A DNA stretch of 64,000 bases from Termitomyces sp. T153 (lineage: Eukaryota > Basidiomycota > Agaricomycetes > Agaricales > Lyophyllaceae). The position numbers and the translations under genes were made by a program. The notes beneath the pieces were generated by a model. It was not told the DNA's origin. It worked only from the letters and a program-made list of their open reading frames with translations, and searched no databases. The number at the start of each line of letters is the position of its first letter. The stretch's first letter is position 1. The stretch is taken from the NCBI GenBank assembly GCA_018296165.2, contig JACKQL020000024.1:62001-126000 (forward strand), read 5' to 3'. Shown in pieces: positions 34,401 through 46,198 of this stretch.

Positions 34401-35693
34401 TTGTTGGTAGCAGAGAAGGACATTGTAAGACATGAGATTGGATGGAATAAGTTAATGTGGCAGTGGTAAGCTTGGGAACAGTTACATGATGGGGACTCAT
34501 CTTTTATAGACTATAGGACACAAGTGGGATTTCTTTCTCTGAGCATGTAGCAGCCATAAAATATAATGTGACCATGCCTCTTTTGCAGATAGACTCAGTA
34601 TACAAATTTAGAGTCTGATTGTTTACCCATAATGTAATATCTCAAAACCAAGTGCAGATTTCAGGTTGGTTTTGCTGGTTTGGAGCCAAAAACCAACTTA
34701 AAATCTACCCTCAAATCGATTTTGAGGCCACTGATGTGAACTACTCTAATGATCATTATATGGTATAATACCCATTTTGAAGTCATTTGAACATATTTCA
34801 GTCATCTATGACATCTTAGTGTTCATTTTGGAGCTCACTACTATGCATAACCTTAATCATGGCTTTTTCCCAAGTACAAACCAGTTGCAATGACTAGATG
34901 CACACAACTGTGCAACAAGTCAAAGCAACTGGTTGCTTGAGCAATTGCAGTCGTGGTCTGGTCAGGGAGAATTCGAGGTGGTCCGTCCTAACGTGGTTGC
35001 AGTTGTAGTTGCCCTAATATTTGCTCAAAAAAACTGGACCAAACCAGACTTCAAAACACTACTTTAAATGAATTCCACATGCTCAGTTGCCTAGCATGTT
35101 TAGAGATGATCATTATGTAAGATGCTATATGAGGCAAGGTGGGGAGCAGACGAGAGGGCTTCTGGAACTAAAAAAATCCTCTTGCAAGTGAATATCAAGG
35201 TCAAGTCCTATAATCTATGATCTTTCTTTGATCAAAATGGTATGTTTCAATATATGTAGAAATATGTATAAATATCTACAAATACATATCATTAATCTAA
35301 ATATGTCAAAGCAACACCATATTTGAGCTCTCTTGTTCATCATCTTCCATCACATTGCTTTATACACTGCACTTCCATCTACCCCTACTAATTGATTGTG
35401 AGTTTTCATCTGCCCAGTAGTTCTCATGCACTTGTCCTATATCATATCAAATGCTCCAACATTACTATCACATGATTGAGTAGTGTGCTTTTTTCACAGT
35501 GGTTTCCTACTGCTAGATGGTGATCTGACATCCTTTTCTCTCAGGAATACCATAGCTGTGACAACAACACTACTTGGGCTGGCATGATTGAATTGATCTC
35601 AGATCAGCAAACCATGTCCTTTGTGGAGAAAGTACAATGTGGGCTTTGTAAACCATGATGACCTGACCTGATAGTTGATTGTTCTTATTTAGA
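31421..35693. other. CpG-depleted, A/T-rich repeat debris; no supported gene
   Basis: About 4.3 kb with few CpG and no frame longer than about 95 codons. A minus-strand frame at 34139-34423 (PAERCAEVAKYLEAANFFNG) and its plus-strand shadow are the only protein-like pieces, and I do not recognise them. One short patch at about 34947-34995 carries several CpG and may be a younger or unmethylated insert. Confidence 0.5.
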
Positions 35694-35769
35694 CAGTTGT
35701 TTGTCAAATGGTGAGCAATTTTCACTTTTTTGATTTCCATTCAAGTGTTTTAATGATGTACTTTATCAG

Positions 35770-37302
35770 ATTCTGAGGAGCACATCGTCGATAATATCGC
35801 GTCTTGGGCAACTCTTCACGAGGTTGAGGCTAGTGACTCTGATACAGAAATTGATGAGTTGCCCGAAGAACAACCTCCTCTTGCTCGGAAGCAACTTCCG
35901 AATTCCGACAGATTTCAGGCCAAGAGAACTTCAAGAACTTCTGACCCACTAATTTCTCACAATGGAGAGCTCTATATCAACGCTAACATTTCTCCGACGC
36001 TCCCGACATCTAGCGCGAGTCATCCGAACGTAGAAATAGAGCACGAAGATAAAAATCAAACAAGCTCGCTGCCATTCCAAGTTTCTGTGTCGATGCCAGC
36101 AACCTCTCAAAAAGACATTACAATCAAAAGCCATTCAGCTACGATGGCACAAATACCCGTCATTTCGAAATCTTCAGCCACAGGTGTTGAGACGCCGAGT
36201 CATGGGCTTGTTGACGCGCTCAATTCTGCATTTGAGCAAAACGTTCCGCCGAAGATGAAACAAATCAAGCAGCGAAAACTGACCAGTCAAGCTGTATCCC
36301 ATCAGATACAGGATGTTCCTCTTGAGCATGCCGATCATAATGGAAATGTGTCCTCGGACACCGCTATCACGCAAGCGAGCAGCGCCACCACGCGACTTCG
36401 AACGAACAACTGGCGGAGAAACTCACGCGAATACAAGCTTGAGGATTTTGCTGGCGCCAATGTGAACTTTGTATCGTTTTCGAAGAAGCCGAATGTGGGG
36501 AGCGATGTTATACGACTCAATTTGCGACACCTGTCCGAGAGGAAGACGATGGGTGCAAGCATTGTAGGCGAAAACGAAATAGTGTCATTTGCGACATCAA
36601 CCACAACCAGGAAACAACAAGTCGCCGAGATTTTGAAGAAAACATTTAATACTAGAAATCAAGGTCAAAACTTGGACCGTAAGCCACAGAGCGTGCGTTG
36701 TTGATACCGAACTCAACCAAACGACTGCGGAAGGACTGACGGAATTTTCAGGCCCGGAGAAATACGTCTCGAGAAACTAGTAGTGAGTCTCAGGCGTCTA
36801 TGGGGACGCTTGATTTCAGAGAATTCGGCCTGGGTTCCAAGCGAAAGTTGGGCGAATTGATCGAAAGCATCTCAAGCAAGCGCCCCCGGTCATGCGCCGC
36901 AACTGCAGTCAACAATCAAGATACTGTAGGCAACGACCTCATCAGGGTGTGGAACTTCAAGATTAACCAATTGATCAAAGGCAAGATTCATCTGGCCAAG
37001 GCGGTAAGTTTTTGCTACGAGGGATTCATTGATGAAAATCGATGATTGTCTAAAATAGGACTTGCAAGACCTGAAGGATATGCTGGAGAGAATATCAGCG
37101 CTCGTGCGCCGTGTAGATGTCAAAAATGTGGAGGTAAATTATCGCAATGAGTGAAATGGATGAAGACTGAAACGTCCTTCAGGCACAAAAGCTTCGAGAA
37201 AGTCTGACGAGGCTGTCGGTTTTGCAGGACATTCCTTTTGATGACGAAAATGGTCTACGTCAACAAGCGCTAGGTTTAGTGAAGGCTTGGGGAGCTTCCT
37301 AA
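35770..37302 (+). CDS. C-terminal part of an unknown nuclear-type protein, 5' end lost or unresolved at the repeat border
   Basis: CpG returns abruptly at about 35785 and an open frame starts at a good acceptor (tttatcag, 35769) with SEEHIVDNIASWATLHEVEA. It continues disordered, rich in Ser, Thr, Arg and acidic patches (DSDTEIDELPEEQPPLARKQ), to NLDRKPQS. A 3' intron (donor GTGCGT) leads in phase 0 to ARRNTSRETSSESQASMG, then LGSKRKLGELIESISSKRPR, and two further exons give DLQDLKDMLERISALVRRVD and AQKLRESLTRLSVLQDIPFD, ending LGLVKAWGAS. The last 100 residues are helical and recall TFIIS N-terminal/LEDGF-like domains, a low-confidence resemblance. A small upstream exon (35694-35710, then gtgagc) would fit the frame, but no ATG can be found. 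Either the gene was truncated by repeats or its 5' exons are unrecognisable. Confidence 0.55.
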
Positions 37303-37425
37303 CCAACAGAGTTTCTCAGTGGTTTGGAGAACACCAGCATCTATGGTCACTTCTTGTTCACATTTCAGATTTGCTATGTAATTTCTGCCTTGACAGTACA
37401 AATCTTATGTGCAGTACCTGTTTTG

Positions 37426-38545
37426 TTAATTGTGAAATAAGCTTGGACGATATGAAGAGAGAAAGCAATCCAACCTTCGTTCACCGAAATCTCCAAGCCC
37501 AGGGATGATGTATGCTTTCTCATTTAAACCTTTATCGATCCAGCCAGTGATCTACCAAACAAGATTAAATTAGTGTAATACACAAATATGAATTGTAAGG
37601 TGGAATGTCGAACCACTTTAACTAGAGGATATCTGCCACAAAAGTTTGTCAAGCCTTCCGGAGATGCGATCTAGAAGTATTCAACACTCGCTCGTCATAC
37701 ATATACCGAGAAAGGCACTGACTAAATTGATAAAGATGATTTGTGCTTCTGGAACACCATTCTCCATGAGCACTTCCACGGCCTTCATGGCCGAACCCCC
37801 TGTGGCTGCAAGTGGTTTCAGTTATGTCGCTGTAAGCAAGGGAGAGCATCATACCGAGCATAGGGTCAAGAAGGAGGACATAACGCGACGCAATATCCCC
37901 AGGGAACTTTGCAATCGTCAACAAGCAGACGAAGACACCAGGTCACGGAGCTTGCCTTGGAATAAAACAGCTTTGGTAATGCGGTATCCTCGTCCTACAA
38001 TAAGAATAAGTATGGCATGAGGCATTAAGAATGTTGTGTATACCCTCTGAATCAAGATTTTACCAATGCGAACACTGCGACAGACTTCGCGAAGACCGGC
38101 TTCCATGGCCTGCAAAGTGTTTATTAGGGGATCCGACAATGTTAGTTGAGGTAGATCTCCATGCCTCGCCTGCACGAAGTATTGACACACCACAGATCTT
38201 ACCCTTGAATCCAACGCCCTCGTAAGTTGAACCCTACCGATGATATTGTTCCTAGCGCAGCAGCGTACCGATGAACACATAACTCACAGTAGGAGTTTCA
38301 ACGGTTCGTTGGACTACAGGTAGATGGTTTAATCCCTCCTCTACCAGTAGTCTGATGATTCGATCTGAGTAAAACAGGAAGTCCCCTCTTGACGTGTTCT
38401 TATCCCGAATGATTGTATAAAGAGCTTCGAGTTGAGCGGTTTGAGACAAAGTGTAGACAGATTTTGGAAGAGGACAGAGCTGTGCTGAACTGACGTTCGC
38501 TTCAGTGGCGAGAGGGGGCGTATCGGGTAGAGGTGTCAAAGACAT
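37426..38545 (-). CDS. FUR1: Uracil phosphoribosyltransferase
   Basis: The enzyme salvages uracil to UMP using PRPP. The protein starts MSLTPLPDTPPLATEANVSS; then ALYTIIRDKNTSRGDFLFYS, RIIRLLVEEGLNHLP, YEGVGFKGKICGVSILRAGE, AMEAGLREVCRSVRIGKILI, DEDTALPKLFYSK, FPGDIASRYVLLLDPMLATG (PRPP-binding loop, completed by GSAMKAVEVLMENG), INLIASPEG and TGWIDKGLNEKAYIIPGLGD with FGERR. Two introns appear to be GC-AG: 38110-38164 between RAGE and AMEAG, and 37907-37955 between FYSK and FPGD; in both the GC position preserves the family sequence exactly. The very 3' end after FGERR is uncertain: read-through gives LDCFLSSYRPSLFHN and TAA at 37426-37428, while most homologues stop within a few residues. 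Confidence 0.9.
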
Positions 38546-39680
38546 GGTAGTTTAAACCAAGTGTGGCTAGTCAATAACCGTCAGCTCGTGCTTCTTGATG
38601 GACCTTGGGGGTTGTTTGCGTCACGGTATTCAAACCGCAAACCGATGCTTCCGCAAGTACCTCCAGACCGCAGGCGCACGCAAACTGGGCGAGGGTTCGG
38701 AAATGTCTGATAGTTTGGGTTGTTTTCCTCCACCATTGCCAAACGACTCACCGAGCATCCTCTCTGTCTGTGTGGTATTGTAAATAATAGCCTAGATTAC
38801 ATACGAATGGCTTGTGCAGGCTGTATAGGAATTCGCACACCATGTATCTATCAGTATGTACGTCTAGGTAGGCTTGCGGAATGCAGGTAATGAGGCCTTC
38901 AGTACGTTGAAGCGGAGGGGGATGAGATCAGAACCGGCCCAACGGATTTACCCAGTCAGAACTGTTCAAAACAGAGATATTTAGTACAGTCTAGAGAGCA
39001 GCCTCGAGATCACTTGCAATATTGACTGCTTACCGTAAGCTTATCCTTTATTCGTTCTGGTCTTCACCACGTTCAATAAGTACCCCCAATGAACATTCAT
39101 CGAGGTAGAATGGTTACTTGGAGCGAATAGTTACACCCGCTTAGATGACATTTCTTCTCATCGGCTCTCGTTTTTTATGGCGAAGGCATCCCCACTGAGG
39201 ACACTTGCCCGTGGCTTCACACATACAGCGACACTATCCGGCACGCCTTCGGAGCTCTCTGCTCGCTCTCTTCTGCAAGCACAGCCCCCCCCCCCCCCCG
39301 AGACTTCAACGTCTCATTGGCTGGATCTCCTTGTGTCCCAAAGCGCAGATCCATCTTTCAAACGACTGGTTCTTGTCTCTCATCTCTTTCTTCGTCCTGA
39401 GTTGTCTTGTCACTCTTGTCGCTTCGCATGGTCAACAGGGTTATTTCCGAACTTCTTGGAGAGCTAGTTATGTTATGAATGTGTACATAGTGGTATCGTC
39501 ATCCTTATTCGATGCCTGCTTTTTGTCAAGCTGAGCCCTCGGTCTTCGACCCTGTGCGGAAGTACCCGTCCATATCCGTGAGTGAGGCGAATATTCTGTT
39601 AGACTTCCGATGATTGTATAAGTATAAGGAAAAAGACCTTTCGGGCGCTCCTATCTCTAAGCCCCCTTCTTATTGACGAC
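38546..39680. other. Intergenic, includes a 15-C homopolymer
   Basis: It lies between FUR1 and the DUF6534-like gene, with divergent promoters expected. A run of 15 C occupies 39285-39299. Two overlapping frames across it (39177-39534) are Ser/Leu-rich without recognisable domains, and I do not call a gene. Confidence 0.45.
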
Positions 39681-41310
39681 ATGGGCGATTCATATAGATT
39701 CATTGGTATGCACCTCATTCTCTAAGCAGTTCGTGTAGGCTCAACAATCCATTTGCGGTCCTTTGCTACTTGATGTTTTCTGTAATGCAGTTTTCTTGAT
39801 TTTCGAATATGTGTTCATTCAGTTTACGGTAATGCAGTAAATACCTATCTATATGGTCTAATAATGCTACAGTATATATCACACCGCAATACCCGTAGGT
39901 TCCTTGATCAATCCTTCAAACGGAGTCCTCATTAGTATCCCACAGGAATTAGTGACACTTGGTGGATAAAGTACCTTAGTCGATTTTCCCAGTGTCAATC
40001 GACTTCTGACTTATCTGTATACCCTGTTGAGGGTCCTATTTGCTATCAATACCTATCAATACCTTTCACTGCGCTGTGTGGGTCCTTCTTGCATGAAATC
40101 ACATTAACCCTAATCGTTTTAACGGCGAATTCAGTTTTATTGGCGAGTTAATTCAGGCAATTCGTCATTTAAGTGATCAAGGTCTGATATCGTTCCAAAA
40201 GCGTCAAAAATTATACCAATCCTGACACCATCGGAGGTTGGTGACATTTATATTGCAGTCTTTTTCACTTACTATCTTTTGTAGTCGGTTTCTGGATGAA
40301 CTCTGTGACCTTGATTTCCATCGCCATTTCTGGCTTGATTGCCCACTCTTTCCTGGCATACAGGTTTGTCGGGTCCCATATCGCCGTTCTCTTTCCTTCA
40401 ACTTTGCGAGTTGCTTAAATTACGAACAGATTCTTTCGTTTAACTAGAAAGAAAATTGCATGCTGCGCGTTCTTCGTGATCTCTGTTACGATTTTCGCTA
40501 TATCGCTGGGTGCCGGCATAGTTAACATCAAACAGAATCTTACTCTCAATCAAATGTGTGTGTGTTCTAAGTGTCTTTGTTCAACTCAAGGCATGTCTTA
40601 CCAGCGCACTCAGAATCCTTCATCAAAGCAGCCGGGTCTTCCAAGCCTTGGTCTTGGCTTGGCTCATCCTACAGACGCTCCTTGAAGCAGGTCTCGCTGG
40701 TACGCTGTGTACCCGTTAATCGATCTAATGTCCAAGCCCATTTGTTGAACACAGTCAGCGTTGGCTATGCTCTCTCACATTGTAAGCCTCCATTCATGTC
40801 GGCCCCAAGGCATTCGGCGTTGGCTCGTGTCGTTCGCGGATTTGTGCAGGCGGGAGGTATTGTACTCTTGTTTTATTTCGCAAATTTAATCAGTTCTGTC
40901 GCCGAACATATGACAACTGTCTCCGCAATGTTCTCCTTGTCCATCGCTCCTTTATATTCAGTTGTATATCCGTCCGTCTTTGCACCGCTGTCGACTTCTA
41001 ACATTAGTGACAGGCTATTTTACATACCCTCCTTGCTCGCCGAGTCAGTCTCGGCTCTCCTGACATCAACAGTATACCTGAAAATCTAGCAATTATCTGG
41101 TTCCACTTCGATTCCTTTTATCAGATTTACTAGGATCCTACTGGCATTTGGCTACCAACTATACCCAAGGCCCCAGCTGCAGATTCTGCGAGTAATCAAA
41201 ACATCAGTCTCCATAGTATCAGTGTTAGTACAGAGGTTTTCTCAGATTGCGTCCGTCTCGACTCCGGACAGCGTTCTCTTGATGCTGGTCGTGCCGACTT
41301 AGATAAGTAA
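39681..41310 (+). CDS. DUF6534-like multi-pass membrane protein
   Basis: A heavily split gene typical of Agaricomycete seven-span proteins of unknown function. The likely start MGDSYRFI (39681) is followed by VYGNAVNTYLYGLIMLQYIS, a short DTWWIKYL segment, VLFAINTYQYLSLR, GFWMNSVTLISIAISGLIAH with SFLAYR, KKIACCAFFVISVTIFAISL, ACLTSALRILHQSSRVFQAL with VLAWLILQTLLEA, RGFVQAGGIVLLFYFANLIS, and MFSLSIAPLYSVVYP. The cytosolic tail reads LGSPDINSIPENLAIIWFHF then DPTGIWLPTIPKAPAADSAS, with ISLHSISVSTEVFSDC near the end, and stops at TAA 41308-41310. The order of spans and the sISVsTE-like tail match the family. Exon borders in 39.7-40.2 kb are poorly resolved and one or two may be damaged. Confidence 0.6.
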
Positions 41311-41457
41311 ACCTCCGAATGTGGTTTAACATGATCCAGAGCTCGAGCGCTCAAGCTTCAAGCTTCAAGGTCTAATAAACGCGCTTAAAATAATTTACAT
41401 GTGTTCTGTTCAACCTCCCAAAATGTCATACAATATAAAAAGAGCTGGACAACATCT

Positions 41458-43960
41458 TAGTCACTGTCACTGTCGCTACTGGTGTCATCGTCGTTTTCGT
41501 CATCATCGGTAGTGCTCTCATCGTCACTCCCCCCATCAATCGTCTTCTTCTTGACCGGACCACCGCGCATAGCTGCCATTTGTCCCGCAATACTATCTTC
41601 ATCAGGATCAGAAATCTCGTCCTCAAACTGCACGTCATTGGGAAGTGTTGAGGCATCCTCAATCTTGAGCTATCATAGATGCGTCAAAAAATGTCACAAA
41701 GGAGACAAGCGAAATGTCATAGACGTACAGTGATTTCGTGAGAGGCGTCCTCGTTGACAAAGCTATCGCTAATGAGTTGCACTTTCCATGTGAAGACACC
41801 AACATTCTGAGGAGCCTGGAACTGGATTTTATAAGAGCGATAATCACGTTCGTGATTGGGTTGGGCGAATGGAACATCGGTGACTTTCGTCGGAGGAACG
41901 ACAACACGGTTAGATTTCTCGTCTCCAAGCACTATCCACCACGAGGGCTTGCGCTCCTAGAGACAGGAAACAAATATAAATCGAAGGCAGAAAAGCAGGA
42001 AAATCTTGTTTGCTGCATACCCCAGGCCAATATGGTGCGTGGACCCAGCCAGGCAAAAGATTATCCGGAGGAAGTTCTTCGGCTTCCTTCCGGTTAACGA
42101 GGAACTCTTCATCCTTCTCTTCATTGAATTTAATGCGACGTTTAGTCTCATCGATGTTGAGCTCTTTTTCTTGCACATGGTTTGACAGAGGCGGAGATAT
42201 CCTTAACTTGACAACAAGGAACACGATTGATGACGGGGTCACAATGCGTTCCCCAATTACTGAAAAACAAGCACTTTGAGCAAGGAGAGATCAACAGAGT
42301 TTTGATTGATGATACCTCTGAAAGCAGCATCAACAATTTCAACACGACCCCATTTGGTTAGTGCTGTTTTCACGTCAAGGATTCTGATGTCATGCTTCTC
42401 GACGAGGGCTTGTTCAAACTCCCCGAGATCGGTAGCTTTAGGGGCAAGAGTCGAAACCTCCTCGAGTGTAATGCCAGGTAGCTGAGCAAAGCGTATGCGT
42501 TCGGGCCCAGGGAGAACGGCTTGTGTAATATATGCGTGTAATCTCATCACAGCTAACGAGGGAGAAAGCCAATTGCGTGACGTTGCGATGTTGAGAAGAG
42601 CATTGAGTAGCAAAGGGGTATGAAGTAAGATTTTCCTTTGTTCTAGAAATAAACGCGTTGAACAAAAAGACAAACACCAGAAAAAGAAATCAAAAGCACC
42701 TTTCCGAAGGATAGAAGATTGAATATCAAGACGCAATAAATGAGCATAGAGCAGGATGAGGCCCTTTCGACTTAGTGTGTCATCTCCGCACACCTTTTTG
42801 ACTTCTTGGTACTTCGAACCAGCCTTCTCTTCAATTTGTTTCTCGAGATTATCCAAAGCACATGACAGTGCAGCTTTCCGCGCGGGAAATTCCCATTGGA
42901 AGGCTTTAGCAAAAGTCCCAAGGACTTCTTCGAACGAAGACTCCTCCTTTAGAGATTTGAAGAATGTACCTGCTGATGAAGCGTTGATCCCATCCTTGGT
43001 CTTTTGACGGCTTCCAAACCACCAACGTCCCTATACGGCAATAAGATTGTTATTAGTGAAGCCGCGTGAATCAAATACGTACCACAAGCGCGGGCAGAGC
43101 TCCTCCGAAAATGATCCCGTAGAAACCAAGTACCCATATATTATTCTTTCCCTCAACAATCCACTTTGGAATAGCAATACCCATTGATACATCGATCCGT
43201 CCATCAGGATTGCCATACTTTTCAAGATTCTCTCGGACGGTTTCGTCAGTGAGGCTGAAGCAATCATCAGAATCACTAATGAACATATTTGGGAGACACG
43301 AACGCTTTGTAGGCCTTGGTGAGCTCGACGAAGCGGTTTTGAATAGCCTCTATTGTCATATTCGCAGTGGCCTTGACTTTATCCGGATGACTTATAGACA
43401 CGTCAATAAAAAAAAAGTTGAACGTGATATGTTGAATACGCACTAGAGCTTTGAAAGCTTCTTGTAATGTGACTTGATCTCCTTCTCAGCAGTCCCCTGC
43501 GTGCTCATTCAGCGTGAATCGTGATAACAAGTAATTTTACAACTCACCACTTTGAGGCCTAATATTTCAAAAGGGTCATAAACTCTGTTCTCCAGCTCTG
43601 CGTTGGCAACCTTATAGCCTACGAGTCCCAGTAATACCCATCCGGTAACGAGAAAATAAGTCCTAGAAGGTTTGTTACTGGACAGAACAGCGTAAGCAGA
43701 AATGCGTGAACCACACTTTTTATTAAAGGTTGGCTTCAAGGAGCTAACCCGTTGACGCTGCTGTATACATGGCTGACATTGACAGCCGGAAGAGAATTGT
43801 TCTAGACGATGTATGAGAAGACGTATCAAACTTGTTGCCCGAAGAACGCACTGGCAGGCCTGAAGGACAGAAGAGTGGTCGGCACGAGAACTAGAGCAAG
43901 AAAGGTAAGAAGGAAATAGGCGGCCATATTGCCCGCCTCATCATAGTGGTATTGAGCCAT
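41458..43960 (-). CDS. SEC63: ER translocon subunit Sec63
   Basis: Sec63 is a J-domain membrane protein that recruits Hsp70 (Kar2/BiP) to the Sec61 channel for post-translational import into the ER. The protein starts MAQYHYDEAGNMAAYFLLTF at 43960. It has three spans (AAYFLLTFLALVLVPTTLL; TYFLVTGWVLLGLVGYKVA; IWVLGFYGIIFGGALPALV). A J domain lies between spans 2 and 3 and is spread over several exons: ENRVYDPFEILGL, HPDK (about 43390) and NRFVELTKAYKA. The Brl-type C-terminal domain includes LGEFEQALVEKHDIRILDVK and TPLLLNALLNIATSRNWLSP. The tail is strongly acidic, with about 20 Asp/Glu/Ser residues ending SSDSDSD at the stop (41458-41460). The layout matches the family. About ten introns. 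Confidence 0.92.
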
Positions 43961-44151
43961 GGCTAGTGCAGTTCAGCTACCAAGAGTAGGACAGCAACCG
44001 CCGGTATATATCCAACTTCAAGGAGCACAAACGTGGAATTATGGAGAAAGAGGGAGTCGACGTGTTCGCTTGCTGGTCGTCACGATCGCGTGACAGAATC
44101 ACACAACGTCCATCCTCGTGACCTTGGAAATTTCGACAACGCGCGCTCATC

Positions 44152-45983
44152 ATGCGTCTAAGGCTGCAAACCAAGCCTCCTCTGCCCGAAGTAAAAGCTT
44201 GGTTCTCTCCACATCCTGAAGACGTGCCCACTACCATTGCCGAGTTTAAACGCTCAATCTGCCGCCAAATTCCATCCCTGAAATCACAAAAAATATCAGG
44301 CAATGATGTACTTTTACTTCTCGACGATTTCGAACTTCTAGACGACAGTCCACTGAGCGTTGTCAGAGACGGAGATCTAATACTTGTCAAAGCGCTGCCT
44401 CGCGTAACAAGCTATCTCGAGAGTGAGGCGGCCATATCTATCTCGAGTGCATGTATTAACCGTTGTCAGCTCCATCGCGTGTCAAAAAGAGGAAAAGAGC
44501 CTTGTCCACTTCAAGTCGACCTGTTAGAACATCTTCAATTGAACCACTACCTAAAAGGAAGAAAGAGCTGCTCGTCAAGCGACTTAGAAACACAGAATTG
44601 TCGGATGAATCCGATGTTTCATCGTCTTCTTCTTCATCATCCTCGTCATCATCCTCATCCTCATCCTCATCATCATCCTCGTCTTCTTCATCCTCGTCTT
44701 CTTCCTCGTCAACTTCTTCCTCATCTTCATCCCTGCCTCTCAGTGCAAAACCATCAAAGGTCAACTCTGTCGCGCAATCGTAAGTCCTTAGTCTTAACGC
44801 AGTCATGCAACTGCTTATACCGCTTCAAGTCAATATTTTGTGCCACCTGGGCATGGAAAGCCACAAACACACAGCCGCAATCTTCGCCGGCGTCTGAAGA
44901 AAAAACACGACAAAGCTGCCCAATCCGCCGATCCTGCCCCAGCTCCGCCGAAGAACAGTTCCGCTCCAAACTTGGTACCACTTGGGCCAAACACTAGCCG
45001 TATGCATGCGAGAATTGTAGCTGACACTGCGCTTCCCGATATCTCGTCGAGGGCAAATACGCAAAAAGACGACCTCGCGTCGAGACCACAGACAGAAGTT
45101 GATGCAGATGATCGTGATGCGGGCACTGAGCCACCAGCCCAACGACCCCAAGGGATAACCACCATGAACGTGGATGGGAGCAGCATAATGATGTCGACAC
45201 TGCGAAACAAGAATAAGCGGAAAGGTTTCAAGCAGTCTATGAATGCACCCTTACCACCCAAAATTGTATTTCAGGAAGAAGCTATGGGTGCAGCAGAACA
45301 GACAGCACAAAAGCTGATGGCAGAGTTGCCTGGTTCTGAGGTTGTATCAGCGCGGCCGAGGCTCATACCACCTTCCGAGAAGCAGGAGCAGGGAGAGTTG
45401 CCACCAAGGATGTTTGTGACCAGTGTGGATGTGGAGGAGGGCTTGTGGGATAGCAATCAGCGCAAGAAGAAAAGAAAGCAAAAGCAGAAAACAGATATCC
45501 AAGAGAATGAGGAGACTTATCAGGATACCACAATGCTTGAGGAGGACGTGCAACTCGACTATTCTGACGAGGCTGTCTGCAGTGCTTTGGATTGGGATCG
45601 CATCGAGAAGGGTTGGGACAAGTTTGTGGCGTTAGCTGATATTGGACAGCTGGCTGTAGGTACAGTGGTTGGGTGGAAGGTATGTTTACCCATCATAAAT
45701 AAAGTTTTCCGTGCTCATGAACATTTCCAAGGGCCTCGCGCTCAATCCTCTTACGTTCTCACCAGAGGTCATGCTTTCGTTGGCTTCAGTCACTCGTCTT
45801 CCGGAGGCTAGTGCAGAGCACCAAATTATCGTCATAAAGCCGTTTTCAAGATTCGGCAGCTCCGATCCGTCATTTTCGCGCCGACTGGCCGAACCTGAGG
45901 AAGGTGAAGAAGAGGAAATGATTGAACAGGAGCACACTTGGGACGACATTTTAGGATCACAATGGAAGATTATCAAACTTTAA
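44152..45983 (+). CDS. Coilin-like protein
   Basis: Coilin scaffolds Cajal bodies and is uncommon among fungi. The N-terminus from ATG 44152 reads MRLRLQTKPPLPEVKAWFSP, then RSICRQIPSLKSQKISGNDV and LLLLDDFELLDDSPLSVVRD, the coilin self-association domain. A basic segment (RVKKRKRALSTSSRP) is followed by a tract of over 30 consecutive or nearly consecutive Ser (44620-44740). The third exon has GHGKPQTHSRNLRRRLKKKH, and the C-terminal part has LDWDRIEKGWDKFVALADIG, then LAVGTVVGWK, like the atypical Tudor domain of coilin. The last exon ends TWDDILGSQWKIIKL. The poly-Ser tract is a slippery TCC/TCA/TCG repeat whose length may vary. A minus-strand frame rich in Glu/Asp at 44456-44806 is its shadow. 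Head-to-head with SEC63, 191 bp apart. Confidence 0.8.
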
Positions 45984-46198
45984 ATAAAGAATTATATACG
46001 TTGCATCTCTTCCGACTACATACAATTGTCTACGTCAACAAAGAGCGTGATGAGTGTGGGTACTTTTGGTAAAGGACTACTTGGGAGTCGTTGGTTCTAT
46101 TCAGTACAATATATGTCATAGATGATGTTACATAAATGATGAGTGACGCCGGGGATAGTATGCAAGATGGAAAGCAATACAAATGATAAAGGTACCTA

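Noticed and set aside
34139..34469. Minus-strand 94-codon frame and its plus-strand shadow
   Set aside because: Isolated in CpG-depleted debris; protein-like text but no family I can name, so not called as a gene.
39177..39534. Overlapping frames across the 15-C run
   Set aside because: Frame depends on homopolymer length; no family resemblance; they stop before the supported DUF6534-like exons.
44456..44806. Asp/Glu-rich minus-strand frame
   Set aside because: Reverse complement of the coilin poly-Ser tract.
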